Source of the DNA: Myxococcus hansupus
Lineage (GTDB): Bacteria; Myxococcota; Myxococcia; Myxococcales; Myxococcaceae
Assembly (NCBI RefSeq): GCF_000280925.3
Contig: NZ_CP012109.1
Coordinates: forward strand, 8,964,001 to 9,028,000
Length of the DNA: 64,000 nucleotides
Direction of reading: 5' to 3'
Under the pieces are notes generated by a model. The model did no database searches. It had not been told where the DNA came from and saw nothing but the letters and a program-made list of their open reading frames with translations. Each line of letters begins with the position of its first letter. The first letter of the stretch is position 1. Shown here in pieces: positions 42,237 through 52,012 of the stretch. The position numbers and the translations under genes are program-made.

Positions 42237-44534
42237 ATGAGTACCGACCCCACAGAGTCCTCTCGCTTCCTCGGACGCTACGAGCTCGTCCATCCCCTGG
42301 GTCAGGGAGGGATGGGTGAGGTGTACCTGGCGAAGATCAGCGGCGCGGCCGGCTTCGAGAAGCCGTGCATCGTGAAGACCATCCTGCCGGCCCTCCTGAA
42401 GGACCGGCAGTTCCTGGACCGCTTCCACCATGAGGCCAAGGTGCTGGTGCACCTGGTGCACTCGTCCATCGCCCAGGTCTACGACATGGGGGAGGCGGAC
42501 GGGACGTACTTCATGGCGCTGGAATACGTGGCCGGCGTGGACCTGGCCTACCTGCTGGAGCAGGCGCGCGCGCAGGGCGTGGCGGTGCCGGTGCCGGTGG
42601 CGCTGTTCATTGGCCAGCGCATCGCGGAGGGCCTGGGCTACGCGCACCGCAAGGCGGGGCCGGATGGCTCGCCGCTGGGCATCGTCCACCGCGACGTGTC
42701 GCCGCACAACGTCATGGTGTCCTACGAGGGCGAGGTGAAGGTCATCGACTTCGGCCTCGCCAAGTCCGCGGCGCGCAGCAAGTACACGCTGCCGGCCACG
42801 GTGATGGGGAAGCTCGGCTACATGTCGCCCGAACAGGTGCGCGCCGAGCCCCTGGACCACCGCAGCGACATCTACTCCAGCGGTGTCGTGGTGTGGGAGA
42901 TGCTGGCCGGCCGGTCCCTCATTCCCCACGGCACGGTGGGGGAGATGATGGCGGCCATGTCGAATCCGGTGGTGCCTTCGTTGAAGGAGCTCCGCTCGGA
43001 CGTCGAGGCCTCGTTGGATGCCGTCGTGGCGCGCGCGCTCGATGCGCGTCCGGACGGGCGCTACACGCGGTCGGATGAGCTGGCGCGCGCGCTCAACACG
43101 GAGCTGGTGCGCTCGGGCGCGGAGATGGGCGCGGAGGAAGTGGGGCACTTCGTGCGCGGCTTGTGCCCGGAGGCGTTCGATGCCCAGCGCAGGCTCATCT
43201 CCAAGGTGTCCTCGGGCTCCAACATCCGCCGCACCCCCACGCCGGCCGGATATGGCACGGGGCCGCAGCCGGTGAGCGCCTTCGAGCACACGGTGATGCG
43301 CGGCCCGGAGACGCAGCCGCGTCTCGTCTCCGGCGGCGTCGCCCGGCCGGGCGCCGTCTACGCGGATGAAGCGGATGACCTGGGCACGGGCGCCACGGCG
43401 GTGCGGCCGTCCTTGGACTCCACCCCCACCGTGATGGTGTCCGGGATCACGATGTCGTCCGCGTCCGCGGTGGAGCGTGAGCCTGTTGACGGGGCCTCCG
43501 GCCTGGACACGGCGACGTCCCGCAAGCGGCCGATGGGGCTGTATGCGGCCATCGCCGTGCTGCTCGTGATTGCCACCGCCGCGACCACCGCGTTGGTGGT
43601 CCAGACGCCCGCGGGCCCGGAGCCGGTCGCCAGTGCCACGGGGAAGGATGCTCCGTCAGTGGAGCCCGCGGTCGGGATGCTGGGCCAAACGGCGCAGGCG
43701 CCCGCGCAGGCTGTCGGCGTGGGCATCGACGCCGGCGAGGCGGGGAACGCCGTGGCCGAGGTGACGCCCGACAAGGTGGCGGCGATCACCCCTGACGTCG
43801 ACGCGCCGGAGAAGGTCGCGCCGGACAAGTCGAGGACGCCTCGCGCGCAGCCGGTGAAGGCGCCGGTGAAGAAGCCGGTGGCCGTCACGCCGGCCGTGGT
43901 CTACGTGACGCCCGCGAAGGTCGCCCCCATCAAGAAGCTCAACGGCAAGCCGTACGTCGACAGGGTCCTGGGCCGGGCCTTCGCTCCTGGCGAGGAGGTT
44001 GACGTGCTGGGGCCGCTGAAGAGCGGCAAGCACGAGGTCCTGGGCCGGGCCCGGGTGACGCGCGGCGGGCGCGCTGGACTGCGGCCGATGCGGGCGTTCC
44101 TGGAGCTGGATGACCGCGCGCTCGAGGCCACGGGGGCGCTCTTCGTGGCGGTTCCGGATTTCGGGCCGGCCGCCGCCGAGGCCAAGGCCGATGAAGAGAC
44201 CTCCGCCGCGTCACCTCCCTCCGCCACGTCGCAGGTCGACGCCGGCGTGACGGTGGCGCCTCCCGCGAAACGCACCCTGCGAGGCCATGTGAGCGAGCAG
44301 GGCGGCGTGGGGGGATTCCTGGCCCCCGGGGTGGAGGTCCAGAATCACGAGCGGATCGACTGGACCGACTGCAACGTGGTGAAGGACATCCGCAGCGTGG
44401 CGTGGCTGGGCGTGGTGAAGGCCGGGGATCGCAAGTCGGCCAGCCGTTTCCGGATCGACTCGGACTTCGACGTGGGCTCCGGCTACCTGGGCGTCTTCTG
44501 CAATGAAGGCGAGCTGCGCGTGAAGCTGCGCTGA
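42237..44534 (+). CDS. Transmembrane Ser/Thr protein kinase
   Basis: The product has 765 residues. The N-terminal kinase (about 15-285) has glycine loop LGQGGMGEV, K47, catalytic HRDVSPHN (D153) and DFG (D171), all intact. A juxtamembrane Ala/Thr-rich region follows, then one transmembrane helix (about 440-462, LYAAIAVLLVIATAATTALVV) and an outer region rich in Val, Pro and Ala with a C-terminal cysteine-bearing domain (WTDCNVVKD, GVFCNEGEL). The sensor may detect an envelope signal and phosphorylate cytoplasmic targets. It ends 19 bases before a convergent RDD gene. Confidence 0.92.
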   Translation: MSTDPTESSRFLGRYELVHPLGQGGMGEVYLAKISGAAGFEKPCIVKTILPALLKDRQFLDRFHHEAKVLVHLVHSSIAQVYDMGEADGTYFMALEYVAGVDLAYLLEQARAQGVAVPVPVALFIGQRIAEGLGYAHRKAGPDGSPLGIVHRDVSPHNVMVSYEGEVKVIDFGLAKSAARSKYTLPATVMGKLGYMSPEQVRAEPLDHRSDIYSSGVVVWEMLAGRSLIPHGTVGEMMAAMSNPVVPSLKELRSDVEASLDAVVARALDARPDGRYTRSDELARALNTELVRSGAEMGAEEVGHFVRGLCPEAFDAQRRLISKVSSGSNIRRTPTPAGYGTGPQPVSAFEHTVMRGPETQPRLVSGGVARPGAVYADEADDLGTGATAVRPSLDSTPTVMVSGITMSSASAVEREPVDGASGLDTATSRKRPMGLYAAIAVLLVIATAATTALVVQTPAGPEPVASATGKDAPSVEPAVGMLGQTAQAPAQAVGVGIDAGEAGNAVAEVTPDKVAAITPDVDAPEKVAPDKSRTPRAQPVKAPVKKPVAVTPAVVYVTPAKVAPIKKLNGKPYVDRVLGRAFAPGEEVDVLGPLKSGKHEVLGRARVTRGGRAGLRPMRAFLELDDRALEATGALFVAVPDFGPAAAEAKADEETSAASPPSATSQVDAGVTVAPPAKRTLRGHVSEQGGVGGFLAPGVEVQNHERIDWTDCNVVKDIRSVAWLGVVKAGDRKSASRFRIDSDFDVGSGYLGVFCNEGELRVKLR

Positions 44535-44553
44535 CGCCTGGCCCCGCTCGCGC

Positions 44554-45225
44554 TCACGGCTTCAGCCGCGCGCCCGCGACGGGGCAGTCCGCCACCAGCT
44601 TCTGGACGTCCGGGTCCTCGCCCCGGGCGTTGCGCACCGCGCGGTCCAGCGACGTGCGGCACTGCCACGTCACCTCACGCGTGCCGTGGCAGCAGTGCCA
44701 GCCCGTCAGGGTGCGTCCCAGGTACTGGAGCATCTCCGCCCGGGTGGGCGTGACGAGCAGCCACACCGCGCTGGCCAGCACCGCGAGCCAGGGCAGTTGG
44801 AGCGCCACGCCCTTGAGGCGGGGGCCCACGCCCGCGTCCACGGGCTCCGCGTGCAGGCCCAGCAGCGAATCCAGCGGCCTGCGGAGCAGCACGCCATTGA
44901 GCAGCAGGTCCAGCGGCGTGGTGAGGCCCCGGGCCAGGCCGCGGAGCAGCCCGGGCCGGTGCTCCGCGCGCACCAGCTTCACGCCCGCCACCTGCCGCCA
45001 GAACGTCCGGCCCGTCACGCCGCCCACGGCGGAGGTGAGGAGCCACGTCAGGACCATGGACAGGAGCATCGATGCGGGCGTGCGGTCCAACTCCAGGGCT
45101 CGCAGCGCGGCCCACCCCACGAGGACGGACGTCCCCAGGTCCAAGACATCCGCCACCCACAGGTGCCACTGGTACCGCGACTCCGTGGCCACCTGGTCCG
45201 TCGAAAACAACGACCCGTCGCTCAT
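44554..45225 (-). CDS. RDD family membrane protein
   Basis: The product has 223 residues. The ATG at 45225 is preceded by GAGGGTGG. It has hydrophobic segments at about 24-40, 52-70 and 148-165, and the RDD signature region GGVTGRTFWRQVAGVKLVR between membrane spans. RDD proteins are small integral membrane proteins proposed to act in transport or Na+/H+ exchange. The C-terminal 55 residues contain five cysteines and are unlike the usual domain. It is divergent from the large histidine kinase gene. Confidence 0.82.
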   Translation of the reverse strand: MSDGSLFSTDQVATESRYQWHLWVADVLDLGTSVLVGWAALRALELDRTPASMLLSMVLTWLLTSAVGGVTGRTFWRQVAGVKLVRAEHRPGLLRGLARGLTTPLDLLLNGVLLRRPLDSLLGLHAEPVDAGVGPRLKGVALQLPWLAVLASAVWLLVTPTRAEMLQYLGRTLTGWHCCHGTREVTWQCRTSLDRAVRNARGEDPDVQKLVADCPVAGARLKP

Positions 45226-45635
45226 CCACCCTCTTTTCGGCGCGCGGAGCATAGACCGGACGGGTGGCCGTGCGCCTCATGGCTCCGCCGGCTTCGACCG
45301 GGGGACACCCCGGGTGTCTCATTCCCGCAGTGGCGCGCTGGAGGAGCGCCTCGCATCTTCATCTCTGCGCGACGCGTCGGAGACCTCCGCCACCACCGGG
45401 GTCTCCTCGCCGGACGCGCAATGGCCAAGGCCATGAAGGAGCCGGGAGTGCGGTCCCCGGTTCCACAGGTGGTGGCGGACGCGGCGGCAGCGGCGGGGGG
45501 AAGTCGGGGGGTTGTATTGGGTGAGGAGGCCGGTCCCCCGCCGCTGTCGCCAAGACCGTTCACTGAACGTTCCACTCTGAGTGGATTGGCCCGCGTGTGG
45601 CCTCGCGGCCGTTTCTGCCGGACACTGCGGTCGAC
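45226..45635 (+). other. Divergent intergenic region before the propeller histidine kinase
   Basis: If the kinase begins at ATG 45636, about 410 bases separate it from the RDD gene. At 45304-45318 GACACC and GGTGTC form a 15-base palindrome with a 3-base centre, a possible operator. No other structure stands out. Confidence 0.4.
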
Positions 45636-48600
45636 ATGCGCACTCCGGGGCAACGGGCCCGCGCTTCGTGGCGGGGGTTCATCGGCTGGTTCTTCCTCGC
45701 GGGACTCGTCCTGGCGACGCCGGGCATGGCCTTGGACCCCCAACGCCGCGTCTCGCAGTACAGCCAGGACGTGTGGCGCAGCGACGAAGGGCTCCCGCAG
45801 AACAGCCTGCTGTCCATGGTGCAGACGCGCGACGGCTACCTCTGGGTGGGCACGTGGGAGGGGCTCGCGCGCTTCGACGGCGCGCGCTTCACCGTCTTCG
45901 ACAAGCGCAACACGCCGGAGCTGCGCAACCACACCATCAAGGCGTTGGTGGAGGACGCGTCCGGCACGTTGTGGGTGGGCACGGACCAGGGGTTGGTGGC
46001 CTACCGTCAGGGCCGCTTCGAGCGTTCTCCCGGCGCCGCCGCGGCGCTGGAGGGCGCGCGGGTGGAGACGCTGGTGGCGGGCGATGGCGTGCTCTGGGTG
46101 GGCACGACCACTGGCCTCTGGCAGGTGCCACGGGGCGAGGGCGTGGCACGTCAGTACACCGTCGCGGATGGACTGCCGGCCGCTCGCATCACCGCGCTGA
46201 CCCGGGGCGAGCGCACGGCGCTCTGGGTGGGGACGCCCGAGGGCCTGGTCCGGCTGGTGGACGGCAGCGTGGTGCCAGCGCCTTTTCCGTTTCCAGGCCC
46301 GGATCCCCGGCCGCACGTGACGGCGCTGCGCCGTGACGCGATGGGCGTGCTCTGGGTGGGCTCGCAAGAAGGGCTCTACGCCTGGAATGGCGTGGTGGCC
46401 CGGCGCTACACGCCCGACGAGGGCCTGCCGTCCCTCTCCGTCAACGCGCTGTACGCGGATGGCGACGGCAACCTCTGGGTGGGCACGCAGCGCGGGGGCC
46501 TGACGCGGCACAACGCGAAGGGCTTCAGCGAGCCCGTGCCCGGCATGAAGTGGATGGCCGAGTCGGCCGTGTTGTCGCTGCTGGAGGACCGGAACGGCCA
46601 CCTCTGGGTGGGCACGTATTCGGGCCTGATGCGCCTTCGCGACGGACCCTTCGCCACGTACGGCATCCCGGAGGGCCTGGCCGACGAGATGGTGAGCGCG
46701 GTGCTGGAGGACCGGCACGGCACGTTGTGGCTGGGCACCACCAGCGGCCTGTTCCGGTACACGGGCGGCGCCTTCGTCCACGTGGGCGCCGAGCAGGGGC
46801 TCCCGGAGAGCGTCATCCCCGCGCTGCACGAGTCGCCCGACGGGACGCTGTGGGTGGGCACCCTGACGGGCGCTTACCGGTATGACGGCCAGCGCTTCAC
46901 GCGGGTGTCGCGCGCGCAGGGACTGCCGCATGACGTGGTGACCGCCATTCTGGTCGACTCACGGGGCGACACGTGGCTGGGCACGCAGGCCGGGCTGGCG
47001 CGGCTGCGTGGGAGCGAGGTGACCGTCTACGGCGCGAAGCAGGGCTTCAGCGACCCCATCATCGTCATGGTGGAGGACGTCCAGGGCCGGGTGTGGTTCG
47101 GCTCGGACACGGGGCTGATGCGGTGGGACGGCGAGCAGAAGGGCTTCCAGCGCTTCACGCAGAAGGACGGCCTGCCCGGGGACCTGGTCCTGGCGCTGCT
47201 CGCGGATCCGGACGGCACGGTGTGGGTGGGCACGGAGACGGGCCTGGGCCGCTGGCGTGATGGCACCTGGGTGCGCTTCACCGTCGCCCAGGGCCTGTAC
47301 GACGACGCGGTGTTCAGCCTGGTGCCGGATGGGGACGGCTCGCTGTGGATGAGCAGCAACAAGGGCGTGTCCCGCGTCGCCCGCAGGGATTTGGAGGCGG
47401 TGGCGGCGGGTGAGCGTCCGCGCCTGACGACGCTGGATTTCGACACGCGCGACGGCATGCGCAGCGCGGAGTGCAACGGCAACACGCAGCCTTCGGCGTG
47501 GCGAGGCCAGGACGGGCGGCTGTGGTTCACCAACCTCCGGGGCGCCATCGCGGTGGACCCGGTGCGCGTGCACGCGAGCCGTCAGCCGCCCGAGGTGCGG
47601 ATTGAAGAGGTGCGCGTGCAGGGCAAGCCGGTGTCGGTGGAGGGCCCGGTGGAGCTGGAGCCCGGCGCGTCCCGGTTGGAGATTCGCTTCACGGCCTTCA
47701 CGGCGGTGGACGCGGCGCGCCTGCCTTTCCGCTACCGGCTCGCGGGCCACGACGATACGTGGGTCCACGCGGAGGCCCGGCGCGCGCTGTACAACGGGCT
47801 GCGGCCAGGCAGTTACCGCTTCGAGGTCCAGGCGAAGGGCCGCGACGGCGGTTGGACGGAGCCCGTGTCGCTGGACGTCCTGCTGGAGCCGAAGCTGTGG
47901 CAGCGCACGGGCTTCTGGCTGCTGTGCGTGCTGGGTGTGAGCATGCTGGCCGTCAGCGTGTACCTGCTGCGCGTGGGGCAGTTGAAGGACCGGGAGCGGT
48001 GGCTCGCCGAGCGCGTGCAGGACCGCACGCAGGCGCTGGCGCGGGCCAACGCGGAGCTGGAGGCGAACATGCGCACGCTCCGGCAGGCCCAGGCGCAGCT
48101 TGTCCAGACGGGACGGCTGGCGGCGGTGGGCCAGTTGGCGGCGGGCGTGGGGCATGAAATCAACAACCCGCTGGCCTACATCGTGTCCAACCTGGAGCAC
48201 GCGAGCGATGAGGCCGACGCGCTCGCGCGGGAGCTGTCGGGCACGCGGGATGTGGGCACGCGGTTGAAGGACGTGAACCAGGCGCTTCGCGAGGCGCTGC
48301 TCGGCGCGGAGCGGGTGCGGCGCATCGTGCAGGACCTGAAGATGTTCTCCCGGCCGGACGAGGAGCATCAGGGGCCGGTGGCGTTGCACGCGGTGCTGGA
48401 CTCGGCGGTGAAGATCGCCATGGGCGAGCTGCGCCCGCGCGCGAAGCTGGTGCGGGACTATGGCGACGTGCCCCACGTGGAGGGGAACGAGGCCCGTCTG
48501 GCGCAGGTGTTCCTCAACCTGCTCATCAACGCGGCCCAGGCGCTGCCAGAGGGACAGGCGGAGGCGAACGAGGTGCGGCTCGTCACGCGCACCAACCCGG

Positions 48601-49871
48601 AGGGCCGCGTGGTGGCGGAGGTGCGGGACACCGGCAGCGGGATTGCGCCCGAGTTGCTCGGTCGCATCTTCGACCCCTTCTACACGACGAAGCCCGTGGG
48701 CGTGGGCACGGGCCTGGGCCTGTCGCTGTGCCACGCCTACCTGACGGCCATGGGCGGCACCATCGCGGTGGAGAGCGAGGCCGGGAAGGGCTCGGTGTTC
48801 CGCGTGACGCTGCGGGCCGCGTCCGTGGCAGCCGGTGCGCCGCTGTTGGAGGCGGGGCGGTCAGCGGTCGAGGTGGCGCGGGGACAGGATGTGTCCACGG
48901 CGGAGGCCGGTGTCGCGGCGGAGACTCGAGGTGACGCCGCGGACGCGAAGGCCGAGGCCCGGCACGTGTCCGATTCGGGGGCCGTCCCTGTTCCTGTCCG
49001 TGAAGCAGGCCACGGCGCTGACGCAGGCTCCCCTGCGCGAGAAGAGGTTTCAGGCGCCACGCACGACGCCGTTGCGGCTGCGGCCGTGTCGGCCGGTGCG
49101 CGAGGGCCTGGGACTGCCGCCTTCACGCCCGCGCATCCGGATGGGGCGCCTCGCGCCTCGGAGGCAGTGGCTCCGGGGGAGCGACGAGGAAACGGAGGTC
49201 ATATGGCCGAGCGAGACTCCGGTACCGAGGACACGGCAGCGCGGTCACAGGAGGCACGGGGCGAGGACGTCCCTGTGAGTCGGGGCGGTTCGGCTTTGGG
49301 TTCAAGAGGGACGTCCACCGCCGAGGGTCACGCCACTTCGCCACCCGTTTCGAGCCACACGGGCTCGGGCTCGGACGCGCGGGGTGGCGCCGCTTCGGGA
49401 CAGGGAACTCGTACGGAGTCTCCCTCCAGCGTGTCAGCCCAGGCGCCCGACGCGGAGTCCTCGCGCGCGGTGCGAGGCCGGGTGCTGGTGGTGGACGACG
49501 ACGCGCTGGTGAGTGGCGCCATCCGCCGCACGCTGTCCCGGGAGAACGACGTAGAGGTGCTGGTGAGCGCGCGTCAGGCCCTGGAGAAGCTCACCGGGCC
49601 GGAGGCGCGCTACGACGTCGTGCTCTGCGATTTGATGATGCCGGAGATGACCGGCATGGACCTGTACGACGCGCTGTCGCAGGTGTCGCCGCGCGCCGCC
49701 GAGCGCATCGTCTTCATCACGGGTGGCGCCTTCACCTCCACCGCGCGGCTGTTCCTGGAGCGCGTCGGAAATCCGCGCGTGGAGAAGCCCTTCGACCCGG
49801 AGGCGCTGCGTCAGGTCATCCGGACCGAGGTGGCGCGTGCCCGCCGTGAGGCCTCGGGCCGGGCGGCGTGA
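45636..49871 (+). CDS. Hybrid sensor histidine kinase with two-component regulator propeller
   Basis: This 1411-residue sensor has an Arg-rich signal (MRTPGQRARASWRGF...). The periplasmic sensor has about 14 Reg_prop repeats, most with LWVGT-type motifs, enough for two seven-bladed propellers, followed by a Y_Y_Y domain (about 645-745) and a transmembrane helix near 770. In the cytoplasm come a HisKA helix (H840 in GHEINNPLAY), a HATPase with DTGSGI and GTGLGL, an Ala/Gly/Ser-rich linker of about 220 residues (about 1063-1282), and a receiver (D1332 in LCDLMMPEM). A GTG at 45597 is an alternative start. Such one-piece systems often sense polysaccharides, but the ligand is unknown. Confidence 0.93.
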   Translation: MRTPGQRARASWRGFIGWFFLAGLVLATPGMALDPQRRVSQYSQDVWRSDEGLPQNSLLSMVQTRDGYLWVGTWEGLARFDGARFTVFDKRNTPELRNHTIKALVEDASGTLWVGTDQGLVAYRQGRFERSPGAAAALEGARVETLVAGDGVLWVGTTTGLWQVPRGEGVARQYTVADGLPAARITALTRGERTALWVGTPEGLVRLVDGSVVPAPFPFPGPDPRPHVTALRRDAMGVLWVGSQEGLYAWNGVVARRYTPDEGLPSLSVNALYADGDGNLWVGTQRGGLTRHNAKGFSEPVPGMKWMAESAVLSLLEDRNGHLWVGTYSGLMRLRDGPFATYGIPEGLADEMVSAVLEDRHGTLWLGTTSGLFRYTGGAFVHVGAEQGLPESVIPALHESPDGTLWVGTLTGAYRYDGQRFTRVSRAQGLPHDVVTAILVDSRGDTWLGTQAGLARLRGSEVTVYGAKQGFSDPIIVMVEDVQGRVWFGSDTGLMRWDGEQKGFQRFTQKDGLPGDLVLALLADPDGTVWVGTETGLGRWRDGTWVRFTVAQGLYDDAVFSLVPDGDGSLWMSSNKGVSRVARRDLEAVAAGERPRLTTLDFDTRDGMRSAECNGNTQPSAWRGQDGRLWFTNLRGAIAVDPVRVHASRQPPEVRIEEVRVQGKPVSVEGPVELEPGASRLEIRFTAFTAVDAARLPFRYRLAGHDDTWVHAEARRALYNGLRPGSYRFEVQAKGRDGGWTEPVSLDVLLEPKLWQRTGFWLLCVLGVSMLAVSVYLLRVGQLKDRERWLAERVQDRTQALARANAELEANMRTLRQAQAQLVQTGRLAAVGQLAAGVGHEINNPLAYIVSNLEHASDEADALARELSGTRDVGTRLKDVNQALREALLGAERVRRIVQDLKMFSRPDEEHQGPVALHAVLDSAVKIAMGELRPRAKLVRDYGDVPHVEGNEARLAQVFLNLLINAAQALPEGQAEANEVRLVTRTNPEGRVVAEVRDTGSGIAPELLGRIFDPFYTTKPVGVGTGLGLSLCHAYLTAMGGTIAVESEAGKGSVFRVTLRAASVAAGAPLLEAGRSAVEVARGQDVSTAEAGVAAETRGDAADAKAEARHVSDSGAVPVPVREAGHGADAGSPAREEVSGATHDAVAAAAVSAGARGPGTAAFTPAHPDGAPRASEAVAPGERRGNGGHMAERDSGTEDTAARSQEARGEDVPVSRGGSALGSRGTSTAEGHATSPPVSSHTGSGSDARGGAASGQGTRTESPSSVSAQAPDAESSRAVRGRVLVVDDDALVSGAIRRTLSRENDVEVLVSARQALEKLTGPEARYDVVLCDLMMPEMTGMDLYDALSQVSPRAAERIVFITGGAFTSTARLFLERVGNPRVEKPFDPEALRQVIRTEVARARREASGRAA

Positions 49872-49879
49872 CGGAGCCT

Positions 49880-50854
49880 TCAGAGGTCCAGCACCAGCTT
49901 TTTGGACCGGGCGCGGGACACGCAGACGAGCATGCGCTGGTCTCCCGCGGGCTCCGCCTGGAAGAACGTGTCGCGGTGGTCGACCTGTCCATCGCAGACG
50001 CGCGTGACGCAGGTGCCGCAGGTGCCGGCCTCGCAGTCGCTGGGGATGCGCACCCCGTTGCGGCGCAGCACGTTGAGCACCGACTGGCCGGCGGGCACTT
50101 GCAGCACCTGGCCCGTGCTGCGGATGGTCACCTCGAAGCCCTGCTCCTCGCGGCCCGTGGCGGCGCTGGTGCCCTCGGCGGTGAAGGACTCGAAGTGCAC
50201 CTTCTCCCGGGGCCAGCGGTGCAGGGTGGCGGCGTCACGCACGGCCTTCATCAGGCCCGCGGGGCCACAGCAATACAGGCGGGCACCCGGCAGCCGCGTG
50301 GCCAGCAGCTCCTTCACGTCGAGCCCCTTGCTGGGGTCGCCTCCGTCGAAGGAGAAGCGCACGCGCTCGGTGAAGGGGGCCTGGGACAGCAACTCCCGGT
50401 AGGCGGTGCGTCCGGGCTCGCGGGCGCAGTAGTGCAGGGAGTAGTTCGCGCCCGTGCGTTCGAGCATGCGCGCCATGGACAGCAGCGGGGTGATGCCAAT
50501 GCCACCGGCCACGAGCATGTAGCTGCGCGCGAACAGCAGGGGGAAGTTGTTGCGAGGCGCGTGGACCTCCAACGCGTCGCCTTCCCTCACGCGTTCGTGC
50601 ATCGCGGAGGAGCCGCCGCGTCCCTTGGCATCCCGTGAGACGGTGATGACGTAGCGGTGCGTCTCCTCCGGGTCGTTGCAGAGCGAATACGCGCGCAGGA
50701 AGTCACCTGGGCCCGGGACGCGGACCTCCAGATGGGCGCCGGCCTCGAAAGCAGGCAGGGCGCCTCCCTCCGCCGCGACCAGTTCGTACGACAGGATGTC
50801 CTCGGCCTCGCGTGTGATGCGCGCGACGCGGACACGCAGGATGTCATTGCCCAT
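49880..50854 (-). CDS. FAD/NAD(P)-[2Fe-2S] oxidoreductase of the phthalate dioxygenase reductase type
   Basis: The product has 324 residues. A flavin domain has RAYSLCND (54-61), the NAD(P) domain has GGIGITP (117-123), and a C-terminal plant-type [2Fe-2S] domain has C274-x4-C279-x2-C282 and C311. This order (FMN/FAD, NAD, ferredoxin) is that of PDR/VanB electron-transfer components, which feed Rieske oxygenases. No oxygenase subunit is nearby, so the partner is unlinked. A GGGGGAG box precedes the ATG. It is convergent with the giant kinase, 8 bases apart. Confidence 0.9.
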   Translation of the reverse strand: MGNDILRVRVARITREAEDILSYELVAAEGGALPAFEAGAHLEVRVPGPGDFLRAYSLCNDPEETHRYVITVSRDAKGRGGSSAMHERVREGDALEVHAPRNNFPLLFARSYMLVAGGIGITPLLSMARMLERTGANYSLHYCAREPGRTAYRELLSQAPFTERVRFSFDGGDPSKGLDVKELLATRLPGARLYCCGPAGLMKAVRDAATLHRWPREKVHFESFTAEGTSAATGREEQGFEVTIRSTGQVLQVPAGQSVLNVLRRNGVRIPSDCEAGTCGTCVTRVCDGQVDHRDTFFQAEPAGDQRMLVCVSRARSKKLVLDL

Positions 50855-51214
50855 GGTGCTCCCCCTTCCCCAGTCCCATCAGCGGCGCACCCATCCATCC
50901 AGGGTACGGTGGACCGGACATTGGGCCGGGAAACGCCCCCGGGTGATTGCCCGGGAGTCCCGGAGGACGTCGTCCCCGCGTCGCGTGTGGCGCCTCCACG
51001 GCGCGTTGAATGGACGCGTCACCGGACACAGGGCCCGTGGCGAGGGCCTCCCGGTCGCCTGCTGGGCGTCCAGGGCACCGAGCCGTCCGCCGTCCGCCCC
51101 CGCATCCTCGCGTCACCATCCCCACCATCCACGACATGCCGCGCTGCGCCAGGAATGGACTGGCGCACGAAGCCGGGAACCCGTCGCGGCCCACGAACTC
51201 AGGGAGGCGAACCC
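50855..51214 (+). other. Divergent intergenic region between reductase and hemerythrin genes
   Basis: This 360-base gap contains two CCCGGG sites (50938-50943 and 50950-50955) and a GGGAGG box just before the hemerythrin ATG. No promoter or regulator site is convincing by eye. Confidence 0.35.
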
Positions 51215-51850
51215 ATGGATGCCATTGCGTTGCTGAAGGCGGACCACAAGACGGTGGAGCAGTTGTTCCGGAAGTTCGAGAAGGCGGGCCCCAACGCGCA
51301 CAAGCTGAAGCGCCGGCTGGTGGACCAGATGGTCACCGCGCTGTCCGTGCACGCCACCATCGAGGAGCAGGTCTTCTATCCGGCGGTGCGCTCGCGCTCG
51401 GAGGCGTTGGGTCCGGAGGTGCTGCGCTCGCTGGAGGAGCACCACGTGGTGAAGTGGGTGCTGGCGGAGCTGGACGGCATGTCGCCCGAGGCTGAGCGCT
51501 TCGACGCGAAGGTGCAGGTGCTGATGGAGAACGTGCGAGCCCACGTGCTCCAGGAAGAGAACGAGCTGTTTCCCGCGCTGAAGAAGGTCTTCCGTCCGCA
51601 GGAGCTCCGGACGATGGGCGACGTGCTGGAGATGTCGCGCAAGACGGCGCCCACGCGGCCGCATCCGATGGCGCCGGACACGCCGCCGGGCAACCTGGTT
51701 GCGGGCGCGGTGTCCGCGGTGATGGACATGGGCCGGGATGCGCTGCGCGCCGCGCGGCGCAAGGCCACCACCAAGGTCCGCTCCGTCGCGGCGCGGGGCC
51801 CCCGCCAGGTGATGCGCGACATGACGGGCGCCGAAGCCGCCAGTCCGTGA
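51215..51850 (+). CDS. Hemerythrin HHE domain protein
   Basis: The product has 211 residues from the ATG at 51215, with an AGGGAGG box; an earlier frame to 50657 has no support. It carries hemerythrin-like ligands H11 (ADHKTVE), H46 and E50 (HATIEEQ), H76/H77 and H110 with Glu (HVLQEENELFP). These two-helix repeats bind a di-iron centre and sense or store O2, NO or iron. A C-terminal Arg/Ala-rich tail (about 150-211) is not part of the domain. It is divergent from an iron-sulfur reductase gene. Confidence 0.85.
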   Translation: MDAIALLKADHKTVEQLFRKFEKAGPNAHKLKRRLVDQMVTALSVHATIEEQVFYPAVRSRSEALGPEVLRSLEEHHVVKWVLAELDGMSPEAERFDAKVQVLMENVRAHVLQEENELFPALKKVFRPQELRTMGDVLEMSRKTAPTRPHPMAPDTPPGNLVAGAVSAVMDMGRDALRAARRKATTKVRSVAARGPRQVMRDMTGAEAASP

Positions 51851-52012
51851 CATTCCGGTGACACGGAAGGCCCGCGCTCCTTTCTCCTCCTGGGAGGAAG
51901 GGGCGTTTCGGGCGTGGGTTGGGGCGTGTGAATGTCCCCGGGCGCCATCCGTTCCATGGGGTAAGGACGTCGAAGTCCGACGCCAGCAATGGCTGACCCC
52001 CAAGGAGGCACC

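Noticed and set aside
40183..42240. 685-codon plus-strand frame across the subtilase gene
   Set aside because: Shadow of the subtilase; low-complexity Arg/His/Ala translation and no motif.
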